From Nicotiana tabacum (taxonomy: Eukaryota > Streptophyta > Magnoliopsida > Solanales > Solanaceae), in contig NC_134084.1 in assembly GCF_000715075.1 (NCBI RefSeq), forward strand, positions 5,334,501-5,398,500: a DNA stretch of 64,000 nucleotides, in the 5' to 3' direction. The notes below the pieces were generated by a model. That model did no database searches. It saw only the letters and a program-made list of their open reading frames with translations, and had not been told where the DNA came from. Shown one piece after another: positions 12,305 to 23,440 of the stretch; the first letter of the stretch is position 1, and the number at the start of each line of letters is the position of its first letter. Both the position numbers and the translations under genes were made by a program.

Positions 12305-12868
12305 GTCAAGCCTGTATCTTAGCATCTTCTGCCTGTTTTTCCATCAGGGTGATTTTTAGTCTATTTTGAGTCTGGGTTTATTTTCAAAGTTTGCTCTTTC
12401 TTTTGCAAAATGTAGTTTGTAATAGAACATTTCAACAATAAAGAGGTTGCTTCTTTTACGCTCATTTGTGTTTTTCGAACTACGTAATGATCTGATTCAC
12501 GTAGGCATCGTGATACGTAGGCAATCCTCATCGGATCCGGTCGCATCTCTTTTACTGCAAAATAAAAAAAAAAAGAAAAAAAAAACTAATAAAAATGCCG
12601 GAAGGACGCATGCTCTCGTAGCAAACATATAGTAATCCACTTAACTGTATAGGTGCATCATGCCCAACGTGAGATTAACTATCTGTTATTTGCTGCAAAT
12701 TAACCGTGCGTTTGTCGATGAGTATTCCAGGGTTTTTCGGAAGACGGTTGGTTTGGTGAAAGTCTGGCCTCGCACTCGTACTTCACGAGGTCAAGGAGAA
12801 GTGTTCAACTACCTGTTGTTAGGACCAGAAGCAGTACTCACACTTACTTCACCAGGTCAAAAGGAAGT
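12305..12868 (+). other. Spacer between ORF1 and gag
   Basis: Untranslated stretch with an A-run at about 12560-12590 and module copy 2. A 145-codon open frame at 12660-13097 overlaps the start of gag in another frame and shows no domain; I treat it as chance. Confidence 0.55.
12477..12547 (+). ncRNA. Three-helix module, copy 2 (between ORF1 and gag)
   Basis: GAAC, then helix A TACGTA/TACGTA (12481-12486 with 12514-12519). It encloses helix B TCACG/CGTGA (12497-12501 with 12509-12513, 7-nt loop). After GGCA comes helix C ATCC/GGAT (12524-12527 with 12533-12536, loop TCATC), then a CGGTC-containing tail. Confidence 0.6.
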
Positions 12869-15351
12869 GTGGAAATGTCTTCAGAAATTCCATTGCAAAC
12901 AATCCCTGTTTCCGAGGAAAGCTCGACCTCAGCCGTCCTCACACCTGAGTCCGCAACTGCGGAGGAAAATAGAATCCTACGGCTCCGCATGTTGGAAATG
13001 CTGGACGACTGGAATAATGGGAAAGAGCCACCAAGGGTCGTCCCCGGATTCCCGGAATTATTCTCCAGGTCAAGTGGAACGTCTAATGTCCCCATAAATT
13101 ATCCTGCTACCCCATTTGGGTACCCAGCCACCTCAGCCTTCTCTGCTGGATCGCCTTCTGAGCCTCATCCCCGAATGTCATCCACTGATGCAAGCATGAA
13201 CATCTTTACTGCATCGCCTTGCCCGATTACAGCACAGCCTACCACGTACAAACCAAGCTTTGACTCATCCTCTTTACATTCCAAGCACCATCGTTCTCGA
13301 TGGAACCAACTAGGTTCGCTACCAGTACTAATCCTCTACCGCCTCAGTGCGAGCTTGCACCTGGGCAGGATCAGAACCCCAGAATTGCAGAACAAAATGA
13401 GATTGCCAAGAGAATGAGAAGCCTTGAACAAAGTTTGAAGAATATGCAAGGATTGAGCGGACAAAAGAGCGTCTCTTACGCCGACCTGTGCATGTTCCCT
13501 CACGTGCACCTGCCGACGGGTTTCAAGACCCCAAAGTTCGAGAAATACGATGGGCACGGTGACCCCATTGCACATCTTAAGAAATACTGCAACCAATTAC
13601 GGGGAGCCGGCGGAAAAGAAGAACTGCTGATGGCGTATTTTGGGGAAAGTCTAGTAGGGATAGCTTCGGAATGGTATATGGATCAGGAAATGTCTTGATG
13701 GCATATATGGGATGATCTCGCCAGAGATTTTGTAAAACAATTCCAGTATAACATCGACATTGCGCCAGACCGAAACTCTCTGTCGAATTTGAAGAAGAAA
13801 CCTTCGGAAAGCTTCAGAGAATATGCTATCAAGTGGCGTGAACAGGCGTCGAGAGTGAAGCCTCCCATGGATGAAGTGGAAATGGTCACTACCTTTCTCC
13901 AGGCTCAAGAGTCCGACTATTTCCAAAACATGATGTCAGCCATGGGTAAGCCATTCGCGGAAGCGATCAAGATAGGAGAGATGGTAGAAAATGGGCTGAA
14001 AACAGGTAGGATTCTGAGTCAAGCAGCCATAAGGGCGACCTCCCAGGCCGTCCAAAGCGGGTCCGGAGGAACGACAAGGGGGAAGAAGAAGGAAGAAATG
14101 ACTATGGCAGCCTCAGAAGCAAGGGAGTATCGTCATCCCAGGCCCCATTTTCCGGAAAGAGCCCCACAACACTACTACCCCCACTCAAATTTGGCATATG
14201 CTCATCAACCTTATATGGTCATGAATGCCCAACCTTATACCCATCCACCACAACAAGCCAACCGAGGCCCAGCTCCACCTCCCAGAAATCAGCCTCCTTA
14301 CCGCAACCACTATAACCCACAACCCCCGCAGAATAACGTCCGCCCTCAGGAGCCACCCAGAAGGCGGACTTTCACGCCCATCGGTGAGCCATACTCAACT
14401 TTGTTCCCAAAGCTGGTCCAGTTGGGTTTCTTGCAACCAATCCCTCAAACAAGGCAAAACCCGACATCGCCTTCTTACAAAGCCGGAGTCAGATGCGCCT
14501 ATCATTCAGGGGCCGAGGGACATGATACAAATGACTGCTGGTCGTTGAAAAGAGTGGTCGAAAATTTGATAGAGCAAGGGAAAATAGTGCTAAGGGATAA
14601 GGAGATCCCGAACGTGACTAACAATCCATTACCTGCTCACAATAATGGGCCACTGATCGGAATGATTTGTGAAGACAAAGAGTTCGATCCTGCTTTGAAA
14701 GCTATAATCGCCATTGTCGACACGGGGAAGAGGCCCGAAATGGACCAAAAACCAGAAAAAGGGGAAGAGGTCAAGGCTATAAAAGGCAAGCCTGAAAAGA
14801 AGTTAGAGAAGAAAGTGGTATCTGTAAAAGATGAAGTTCTTTACATACCACGAGGTCGAGCTGAGAAGACGCAAAACTTCGGGATCAAAAAGACAAAACC
14901 TATGTACGTACCGAAAGGGGCCTATGTGGTCCGGGGGACGATTCAACCACCTCGGCTGAATGAGCCAGTGGTTATCGGACGCGTGCCACAAAAGCCAATG
15001 ACCAACCCGTCCACAGTGCCGTGGAATTATCAAAAGACTTTGGTGATGTACAAAGGTAAAGAGGTCATGGGAGAACTCCCAGACAATACTTCCATCGGAA
15101 GGTATTCAAATACCCAAGAACTGAACAATGCCACACAAAGGCGCTTCCCGCCAAAGAAGCCCGTAAGTGTTGAAGAAGCGGAAGTGTTCTTCCAACAAAT
15201 GAAAATGCCGGATTACGAAGTGATAGATCAGCTGCGCAAGTACCCTGAGCAAGTATCCATGCTGTCATTATTGATGAGGTCGGCCGAGCATCAAAAGATC
15301 TTACTGAAAACCTTGAATGAAGCATATGTACCAGTTGAAACCTCGGTGTAA
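12869..15351 (+). pseudogene. gag: gag of the giant element, broken
   Basis: Structural protein of the virus-like particle. The N-terminus (12869 on, MEMSSEIPLQ) is a variable low-complexity region in one frame. From about 13275 coding continues in the next frame. The capsid-type gag core spans roughly 13500-14030 (PHVHLPTGFKTPKFEKYDGH; later SFREYAIKWREQA). An in-frame TGA at 13696-13698, just after WYMDQEMS, interrupts it; the ancestral codon was probably TGG. A proline-rich stretch follows, then a zinc-knuckle-like motif with CAYH and GHDTNDC (14492-14536). The frame ends at a TAA (15349-15351), directly followed in the same frame by the protease. That stop may be a lesion or a natural gag/pro boundary. 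Confidence 0.85.
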
Positions 15352-15363
15352 CAACTAGAGCGG

Positions 15364-16404
15364 ATGACAGAAAGATTCTTCGCCGTTAACCAAATCTCTT
15401 TCAGCAAGAATGATTTACCCCCGGAAGGAGCGGCACACAACAAGGCTTTGCATCTAACAGTTAAATGCGAAGACTATTATGTCAAGCGGGTAATGTTGGA
15501 CGGGGGATCAGGTGTTGACATTTTCCCGCTTTCCACGCTACAAAGGATGGAAATTGGGACCGGAAGAATCCGACCCAACAATGTCTGCGTAAGAGCTTTC
15601 GACGGCATCAAGAGAGATACCATGGGAGAAATAGACCTGTTGTTGGTCATAGGACCAGTCGAATTTCGAGTAACCTTCTAGGTGATTGACATGGACACAT
15701 CCTACAATTTTCTCCTTGGCAGACCTTGGATCCATGCGGCAGGAGCCGTGCCTTCCACTCTTCACCAAATGGTGAAGTTCGAGTACGAAGACCGAGAGAT
15801 CGTGGTCCATGGGGAAGATGAGCATGCCATTTATCGAGACCCATCCATCCCGTATCTTGAACCGAAAGAGGGGAGCGAACATACGGTCTATCAAGCCTTC
15901 GAGATTGTACTGGAAGAGCAGCACGAAGAGGGAATACCTTGCCCCCAGCCTTTCTTGTCTAACGCCTCGGTCATGGTGGCCAAAGAGATGATCCGGCATG
16001 GATTTAGGCCAGGGAAGGGACTTGGACGAACCCTTCAGGGAATAAGAGAACCCATTACCTTGCCAGTCGTCAAGAAACCTTTTGGACTAGGTTTCAAACC
16101 TACTCCAGCAGACGAAGAGTTGGCAAAGAAAAGGAAAAATGAGGGTTGGAAATTACCTCAACCGCTGCCGGATTTATATGCAACTTTCATCAGGCCAAGG
16201 TACGTTGAAGAAGAAGATGATGAGGTCTTCACAGCTGAGGAAATCGAGGAGATATGTGGGGCGATGAGAGAGATGCTCTACGAGGTCCACATGGTTCAAC
16301 CAGGTGAAGGCACAAGCACTGCTGAGATGCTGTACATGGGACCGAACACCCAACTTCAAAACTGGGAGGCCACGCCATTCCCGACTAGACAGAAGTCCGG
16401 GTAG
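15364..16404 (+). pseudogene. pro: Aspartic protease of the giant element with C-terminal G-patch-like segment
   Basis: The retroviral-type aspartic protease matures the polyprotein. The catalytic region reads VMLDGGSGVDIFPLSTL (about 15489-15540); D-G-G-S replaces the commoner D-[ST]-G. The second half has SYNFLLGRPWIH (about 15700-15735). An in-frame TAG (15679-15681), most simply a CAG-to-TAG change, separates the halves. Downstream, about 15970-16110, is a glycine-patterned segment (MIRHGFRPGKGLG, later FGLGFKPT) that looks like a G-patch, an RNA-binding motif also known at the end of some retroviral proteases. The frame ends at TAG 16402-16404, which lies inside the predicted intron. Confidence 0.8.
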
Positions 16405-16615
16405 ACCTGTCCTGCCACCTTTCCTGTGTCACAAGTTATCTCCAGGACATAACTTGAACGTTTTCTCCTTTTCAATTGTTGTTTTGAATTCCTAAGTTGT
16501 AAACATTGTTGTCTTCCAACTTTCCAAAGAAAAATAAAAGAAAAATCATTTTTGCTTTCCCATTATTTCTTTTGTTCTAATTTTTTGTTATTTTGCCTTT
16601 TATCTTTCTTTTCAG
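16401..16615 (+). other. Predicted in-frame intron between PRO and RT
   Basis: 215 bp. The donor is GG|GTAGAC at 16401. The acceptor is a strong pyrimidine tract ending TTTCTTTTCAG at 16615. The interior is T-rich with several stops. Removing it leaves a split codon (2 nt before, 1 nt after) and joins the frame of PRO to the frame of RT without a stop. Alternative splicing of an intron at this place is known in Ogre elements. Unspliced RNA would yield gag-pro only, spliced RNA gag-pro-pol. Confidence 0.75.
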
Positions 16616-17870
16616 TCCTAATAATGCGGCTTTAAATATGACATGCTTGCGGACTTCACGCCCAGGTCACCATGAGCTATTTAACTGCGAATTAATGAAC
16701 CCAGAACCAGAATATGATGCGGAAGAGGCTTTTAGGGAGATAAACCGAGAGTTGGAATATTTCGAGAATAAACCTAAGCCAAATCTGAATGACACTGAAC
16801 CGGTAAATTTAGGAACCCCAGAAGAAATCCGGGAGACCAAGATAAGCATTCACACGGACAAGAAAACGCGAGAGGCGGTAATTCAACTTCTTTTTGAATT
16901 TAAAGACGTGTTTGCTTGGTCATATGATGACATGCCGGGGCTAGGTGTTGATCTAGTGGTTCATAAATTGCCGATTCATCCTGATTGTCCCCCAGTTCAA
17001 CAAAAGCAACGAAAGTTCAAAACTGAGGTCAGTGACAAGATTAAAGAGGAGATCACCAAACAACTGAAAACGGGAGTGATTCGGGTAGTCCAATATACAA
17101 CATGGTTGGCGAATGTGGTTCCAGTACCAAAGAAGGACGGGAAAACTCGAGTATGTGTAGATTACCGAGATTTGAACAGAGCAAGTCCTAAAGATAATTT
17201 CCCGCTGCCCAACATCCACATCCTCGTTGATAATTGCGCCAAACACGAGATACAGTCTTTTGTAGATTTTTATGCTGGGTATCATCAGGTATTGATGGAT
17301 GAAGAGGACGCCGAGAAAACTGCGTTCACCACGCCTTGGGGCACCTACTGCTACCGGCTCATGCCATTTGGTTTGAAGAATGCGGGGGCTACTTACATGA
17401 GGGCCATGACTGCCATTTTCCATGACATGATGCATCAGGAAATAGAGGTGTACGTGGATGATGTGATAGTCAAGTCCAGGACGCAGGATAATCACATCCA
17501 AGACTTGAGGAAATTCTTGGAGAGATTAAGGAAGTATGACTTGAAACTAAACCCAGCCAAATGCGCTTTCGAAGTTCCGTCGGGCAAACTTTTGGGCTTC
17601 ATCGTAAGCAGGAGGGGAATCGAGCTAGATCCAACTAAGATAAAATCCATCAGAGATCTACCTCCCCCGAGAACAAAGAAAGACGTGATGAGTCTTTTGG
17701 GCAGGTTGAACTACATCAGTAGGTTTATTGCCCAGCTGACAAGCACGTGTGAGCCCATATTCAAGCTGTTAAGGAAAGATGCGGCGATTAAATGGACAAC
17801 TGAGTGTCAAGAAGCCTTTGATAAAGTCAAAAAATACCTTTCGAATCCCCCGGTCTTAGTCCCTCCATAA
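16616..17870 (+). pseudogene. pol (RT): Reverse transcriptase of the giant element
   Basis: Copies genomic RNA to cDNA. In order: an acidic linker; the PVPKKDGKTRVCVDYRDLNR block (about 17125-17180); MPFGLKNAGATY (about 17360-17395); the catalytic YVDD (17451-17462); the LNPAKCAFEVPSGKLLGF thumb region (about 17550-17600); GRLNYISRFIAQL (about 17700-17740). The only visible lesion is TAA at 17868-17870, after which the same frame continues into RNase H. The expected residue there is acidic, so G-to-T is the simplest change. All RT motifs are otherwise intact. Confidence 0.92.
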
Positions 17871-17888
17871 CCGGGAAGGCCACTTTTC

Positions 17889-18770
17889 TTGTATCTAACA
17901 GTCTTGGAGAACTCTTTCGGCTGCGTCCTCGGGCAACACGACGTAAGCGGAAAGAAGGAGCAAGCAATCTACTACTTGAGCAAGAAATTCACCGGCTACG
18001 AGGCCAAATACACTTTGCTGGAAAGGACATGCTGCGCTCTCACATGGGTTGCTCAAAAGCTGAGACATTATCTCCAAGCCCACACTACGTTCCTCATAAG
18101 CAGGTTGGATCCTTTGAAGTATATATTTCAGAAACCAATGCCTACTGGGAGACTGGCTAAATGGCAAATCTTGCTTACGGAATTCGACATAGTTTATGTC
18201 ACTCGCACGGCAATGAAAGCCCAAGCGTTAGCAGATCATTTGGCCGAAAATCCGGTCGATGAGGAATACCAGCCATTGGATACCTACTTTCCAGATGAAG
18301 AAGTAAACACCGTAGAAGTGATCTCGGAGGAAGCTCATGTTTGGAAGATGTTCTTTGATGGAGCCGTGAACGCCAAGGGCGTAGGGATTGGGGCAATTTT
18401 GATCTCACCTTCCGGTCAGCATTATCCCGCCACAGCTAGACTTCGTTTCTTTTGCACAAATAATACAGCTGAGTATGAAGCTTGCATCATGGGCATGCAT
18501 ATGGCAATCGATCAGGATGTCAAAGACTTACTGATTATGGGAGATTCTAATTTGATTATCCGGCAAGCTCAAGGCGAATGGGAAACTCGGGACGTCAAAC
18601 TTATCCCGTACCGACAGCATGTGGAAGACCTCAGCAAGCGCTTTACCTCAATAGAGTTCAGATATATTCCGAGGTGTCACAATGAACTGGCAGATGCACT
18701 CACTACTTTGGCTTCAATGCTACCCTACCCGGGCAATACCCACGTCGATCCTTTGGAAATCCAAATCAAG
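17889..18770 (+). pseudogene. pol (RNH, aRNH): Two RNase H domains of the giant element
   Basis: First comes the RNase H normally fused to gypsy RT (about 17889-18260; LSKKFTGYEAKYTLLERTC, QALADHLAENP). It lacks an obvious full catalytic set. It is followed by a second, archaeal-type RNase H (about 18340-18720) with MFFDGAVN, TNNTAEYEA, IMGDSNLIIRQ and NELADALTTLAS, which supplies the four acidic residues. A dual RNase H marks the Tat lineage. Both are in one frame with the integrase that follows; no stop is seen inside this part. Confidence 0.88.
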
Positions 18771-20071
18771 GAAAGACACGATTACTGCAATGTAATCGAG
18801 GTGGGATCAAATACGCAGCCCTGGTATTATGACATCAAGAGGTTCCTGAAGACACAAGAATACTCCGAGCACGCTACTGGAGATCAGAAAAGGACCATTA
18901 GGCGATATGCAAGTGGTTTCTTTCTAAGCGGTGAATTGTTGTATAAGAGGACCCCGGACCTCAATCTTCTAAGGTGTGTCGATATCGAGGAGGCAAGAAA
19001 GATCATGCACGAAGTACACGCAGGTGTGTGCGGACCTCACATGAACGATTATGTCTTAGCAAAGAAAATCCTTCGAGCAGGTTATTACTGGATGACCATG
19101 GAAAAGGATTGCTTTAGCTTTGTTCGGAAGTGTCATCAGTGTCAGGTGCACGGTGATTTGATTCATGCCCCTCCCACGGAGCTGCATCCCATGTCTGCAC
19201 CTTGGCCATTTGTCGCCTGGGGCATGGACGTCATTGGACCAATCGAACCAAAGCCTTCGAATGGACACAGGTTTATACTGGTTGCCATCGATTACTTCAC
19301 AAAATGGGTAGAAGCTGTCACTCTCAAGTCGGTCACTAAAAAAGCTGTAATGGATTTTGTACACTCAAATCTTATCTGTCGTTTCGGTATTCTTGCGACT
19401 ATCATTACAGATAACGCAGCAAACTTGAACAGTCACTTGATGGGAGATGTATGCGAGCAGTTCAAGATAACGCATAGGAATTCTACTCCTTATCGGCCGA
19501 AAGCCAATGGCGCTGTGGAAGCGAGCAAACAAAAACATCAAGAAGATTTTGAGGAAAACGATCCAAAGTTCCCGACAGTGGCATGAGCAGTTACCATTTG
19601 CATTGTTGGGGTATCGCACTACGGTACGCACATCAGTAGGAGCGACCCCTTATCTTTTTGGTTTATGGGACCGAGGCTGTAATACCGGCAGAGGTAGAAA
19701 TTCCTTCCCTTCGAATCATTGTCGAAGCAGAAATCGAAGACAGCGAGTGGGTCAAGACTCGGCTAGAACAATTGACTTTGATTGATGAAAAGCAAATGGC
19801 CGCAGTTTGTCACGGACAGTTGTACCAACGAAGAATGGCCCGCGCTTACAACAAGAAAGTCCGGCCCAGGAATTTCGAAGTAGGTCAGCTGGTACTGAGG
19901 CGTATTCTACCGCATCATGAGGAAGCGAAAGGGAAGTTTGATCCAAATTGGAAAGGCCCATACATTGTAAGGAAGATATTGCCGAGAGGAGCATTGTATT
20001 TAGGTGATATCGAAGGAAATGACCCCGACACAGCAGTAAATGCAGATGCAGTCAAGAGATACTACGTCTAG
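18771..20071 (+). pseudogene. pol (INT): Integrase of the giant element, broken after the catalytic E
   Basis: Inserts the cDNA. The HHCC zinc finger is visible (HEVHAG through CHQCQVHG, about 19008-19155). The DDE residues are D in GMDVIG (19227-19229), D in TDNAAN (19410-19412) and E in GAVEAS (19518-19520), giving D35E spacing. The frame breaks right after the E: coding moves to a second frame (about 19525-19655) and then a third (about 19655-20071). The last frame holds the C-terminal chromodomain-free part, including FDPNWKGPYIVRKILP, and ends at the natural stop, 20069-20071. Two frameshifts make it inactive unless rescued in trans. Confidence 0.9.
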
Positions 20072-20179
20072 ATCATACTCCAGTGGTCCTGACACATTTG
20101 AAAATGGCGAAGGTTTTATCCCCCACTACTCCCAAACACTACCCAATCCTCTCTACAAAAAAAACATTGATTGAGGCCT

Positions 20180-20242
20180 GAACTACGTTTGACTTGATTC
20201 CGAAAGGATACGTAGGCAGCCTCTCCCTGAGGTTCAGTCACA
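20180..20242 (+). ncRNA. Three-helix module, copy 3 (just after integrase)
   Basis: GAAC, then helix A TACGT/ACGTA (20184-20188 with 20210-20214). It encloses helix B TCC/GGA closing a GAAA loop (20199-20201 with 20206-20208). After GGC comes helix C AGCCTC/GAGGTT (20218-20223 with 20229-20234, loop TCCCT), then CAGTC. It starts 109 nt after the integrase stop. An alternative outer helix CTGAAC/GTTCAG (20178-20183 with 20232-20237) competes with helix C. Confidence 0.6.
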
Positions 20243-20994
20243 CCAACAATAAAATCCCATTCACCCTGAAATTGAAACCGGGGCACGTCGAGAAGTTTAG
20301 AAGTTAGTATCAGCTACCTCTCTTTACCAAGTACAAGCCTTCAAATCAATTACCAAAGATAGTGGGAAACCAATAAGCATCACAAATGGAAACCGGCACA
20401 CCCTGAGTTGAGAGAAATAAAATGAGAGAGTCTCGGCGGTGAAAACCTTCGGGCACCACGAGGCGACGGGAGAAAAGAAACCAAAATGAGAGAGCTTGTT
20501 TTAGTAAAAACTCACAAAGAGTGCTATCAAGCGATGGCAGGAAGAGAAATGAGAGAGGTCAGCCAGCGAAAACCCGCAAAGGGCGCTGTTGGCCGAAAAA
20601 GAATGACTCTACCCCAAGGAAGTCTCGGCAAAGTTCCACCGGTTTGGAATCACAGGTCCGTTTTGGTTCAGGGAAACGCAAGTTCATGGAAGATCAGGCG
20701 TCCAGTCCAAAGAGCATGTCATGTCATCTAAAGCCAGCGTTATCTTCCTCAGATAAGTCTTTCTCGTCCCGAAAAGGACACTCCCTTCCTGAAATTTGTT
20801 TTCTCCTTTCTTTGCTTCTCTTCAAATCCCTTTTTGTGTTTTAACCCCAAGTTCAGGATACACCGGAAAGGGCAGGTGGCAGGTTTGTTTGCACGGAATC
20901 CCGTCTCATGAAGGAAAGCGCCTCATTTCGTTGGTACGATTGCCCAAGCCTGATGGTTCATGACATTTGATGGTGTTTAAAGAGGAAAGAGAGA

Positions 20995-21325
20995 AATCTT
21001 CCCCAGCAAGTCCGCCTTCGGACAAATCCCCACAAAGTCTCCCCCTGTACAAATCCCCACAGAGTCTCTCCTTTTGTACAATCTCCCACGGAGTCTCCCC
21101 AATATAAAAAAAAATGGAATCTCCCCAGCACATCCCAGCGAGTCCCTTTGTAAAAATTCCCCAACAAGCTTACCCCAACAAATCGTAGAAAGCCCGCTTT
21201 GAAATAAATCCCCAGCATGCCCCATTGTACAAAAATCCACACAAAGAATCCACTTTGTAAATATTCCCCCACAGAGCTTCCTTTTGTACAAATTCCCACA
21301 GAATACCTCCAATAAAATCCCCGTC
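20995..21325 (+). repeat. Degenerate tandem repeat (about 28-35 bp units)
   Basis: Around ten irregular units follow the pattern CCCCA-[CG]-A-A/G-AG-T..CC..TTTGTACAAAT. Examples begin near 21002, 21030, 21058, 21122, 21160, 21209, 21236, 21265 and 21296. Units vary in length and sequence. No inverted arms or coding content are seen. Confidence 0.6.
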
Positions 21326-21776
21326 GAGAACCTCCAATCAAAACGGGACAAAAAAAAAGGAAAAGAAAAAAAGGAGAGCCTTACGAAGCAAGTCATCACA
21401 GATTTTGGAAATACAAGCCTGAGCAGTCTAAAGGGTTTCGCCATTCGAATCAAATCAATGGCGGGACTTCGCAATAGAACTAGAGACGCAACAAAGCAAC
21501 TGGGAACGATCAAGGTCACCAAATCGACCGTCATTTCCCGAACTAACAAGTGTTCTTTGTCTGAAAAGGTTCAAACAGGCTTAATCCAAGACAACCGTGC
21601 GAGAGGCAGGTGTCGCCCAAAGAAGAAGGTATACGGGTACAAGAAACATTTTGGCAATAAGGAATTCACTCAAAAGGTAAGTTCCCGCAAAACTCCCTTT
21701 TGTTCTTTCACTAAAATAAGAAAATTCAAAAAAAAAAAGAAGTCAGTGGTTGTTCTCGAATTTTGTCCCCAGCCAT

Positions 21777-23440
21777 CAGCATTAGGGTTTTAAACCCTAA
21801 ACTGAATTTTTCCTTTTAGTCAGCATTAGGGTTTTAAACCCTAAACTGAGCTTTTCCATGCAATCAGCATTAGGGTTTTAAACCCTAAACTGAATTTTCC
21901 TTTTAGTCAGCATTAGGGTTTTAAACCCTAAACTGAACTTTTTCCATTTAGCCAGCATTAGGGTTTTAAACCCTAAACTGAGCTTTTCCATGCAGTCAGC
22001 ATTAGGGTTTTAAACCCTAAACTGAACTTTTCCATTCGGCCAGCATTAGGGTTTTAAACCCTAAACTGAGCTTTTCCATGTAATCAGCATTAGGGTTTTA
22101 AACCCTAAACTGAATTTTCCTTTTAGTCAGCATTAGGGTTTTAAACCCTAAACGGAACTTTTTCCTTTCAGCCAGCATTAGTGTTTTAAACCCTAAACTG
22201 AGCTTTTCCATGCAATCAGCATTAGGGTTTTAAACCCTAAACTGAATTTTCCTTTCAGTTAGCATTAGGGTTTTAAACCCTAAACTGAACTTTTTCCATT
22301 CAGCCAGCATTAGGGTTTTAAACCCTAAACTGAGCTTTTTCATGCAATCAGCATTAGGGTTTTAAACCCTAAACAGAATTTTCCTTTTAGTCAGCATTAG
22401 GGTTTTAAACCCTAAACTGAACTTTTTTCATTTAGCCAGCATTAGAGTTTTAAACCCTAAACTGGGCTTTTCCATGTAATCAGCATCAGGGTTTTAAACC
22501 CTAAACTGAATTTTCCCTTTAGTCAGCATTAGGGTTTTAAACCCTAAACTGAACTTTTTCCTTTCAGCCAGCATTAGGGTTTTAAACCCTAAACTGAGCT
22601 TTTCCATGTAATCAGCATTAGGGTTTTAAACCCTAAACTGAATTTTCCTTTCAGTTAGCATTAGGGTTTTAAAACCCTAAACTGAACTTTTCCATTCAGC
22701 CAGCATTAGGGTTTTAAACCCTAAACTGAGCTTTTCCATGCAATCAGCATTAGGGTTTTAAACCCTAAACTGAATTTTCCTTTCAGTCAGCATTAGGGTT
22801 TTAAACCCTAAACTGAACTTTTTCCATTCAGCCAGCATTAGGGTTTTAAACCCTAAACTGAGCTTTTCCATGCAATTAGCATTAGGGTTTTAAACCCTAA
22901 ACTGAATTTTCCTTTTAGTCAACATTAGGGTTTTAAACCCTAAACTGAACTTTTCCATTCAGCCAACATTAGGGTTTTAAACCCTAAACTGAACTTTTCC
23001 ATGCAATCAGCATTAGGGTTTTAAACCCTAAACTGAATTTTCCTTTTAGTCAGCATTAGGGTTTTAAACCCTAAACTGAACTTTTCCATTTAGCCAGCAT
23101 TAGGGTTTTAAACCCTAAACTGAGCTTTTTCATGCAGTCAGCATTAGGTTTTTAAACCCTCAACTGAATTTTTCCTTTAGTCAGCATTAGGGTTTTAAAC
23201 CCTAAACTGAACTTTTTCCTTTAGTCAGCATTAGGGTTTTAAACCCTAAACTGAACTTTTTCCTTTCAGCCAGCATTAGGGTTTTAAACCCTAAACTGAG
23301 CTTTTTCATGCAATCAGCATTAGGGCTTTAAAACCCTAAACTGAATTTTTCCTTTGTTCGGCTTTAGGGCTTCAAACCCTAAGCTGAACCTTTCCCCAGC
23401 TAGTCGGTATTAAGGTTCCAACCCTGAACTGAACATTTTT
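21777..23440 (+). repeat. Telobox-palindrome tandem array, about 38 x 44 bp
   Basis: Each unit contains CAGCATTAGGGTTTTAAACC followed by CTAAACTGA. Its core TTAGGGTTT-T-AAACCCTAA is a perfect 9-bp inverted repeat around one base. Both arms are the plant telobox (AAACCCTAA), giving roughly 75 teloboxes in 1.66 kb. I counted about 38 units; the last two are degraded. Linkers alternate, often in dimers or trimers: aattttccttttagt, gagcttttccatgcaat and gaactttttccattcagc. This implies a higher-order repeat. The array lies only in the 3' UTR of the giant element, not in its LTRs. Confidence 0.93.

Noticed and set aside
12660..13097. 145-codon open frame before gag
   Set aside because: It overlaps the gag start in another frame, and the gag frame shows the family-like sequence.
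21777..23440. Interstitial telomere or CRISPR-like array
   Set aside because: The units are 44 bp with inverted telobox pairs, not head-to-tail TTTAGGG, and lie inside a retroelement 3' UTR. Spacers are repeats themselves, so CRISPR is excluded.
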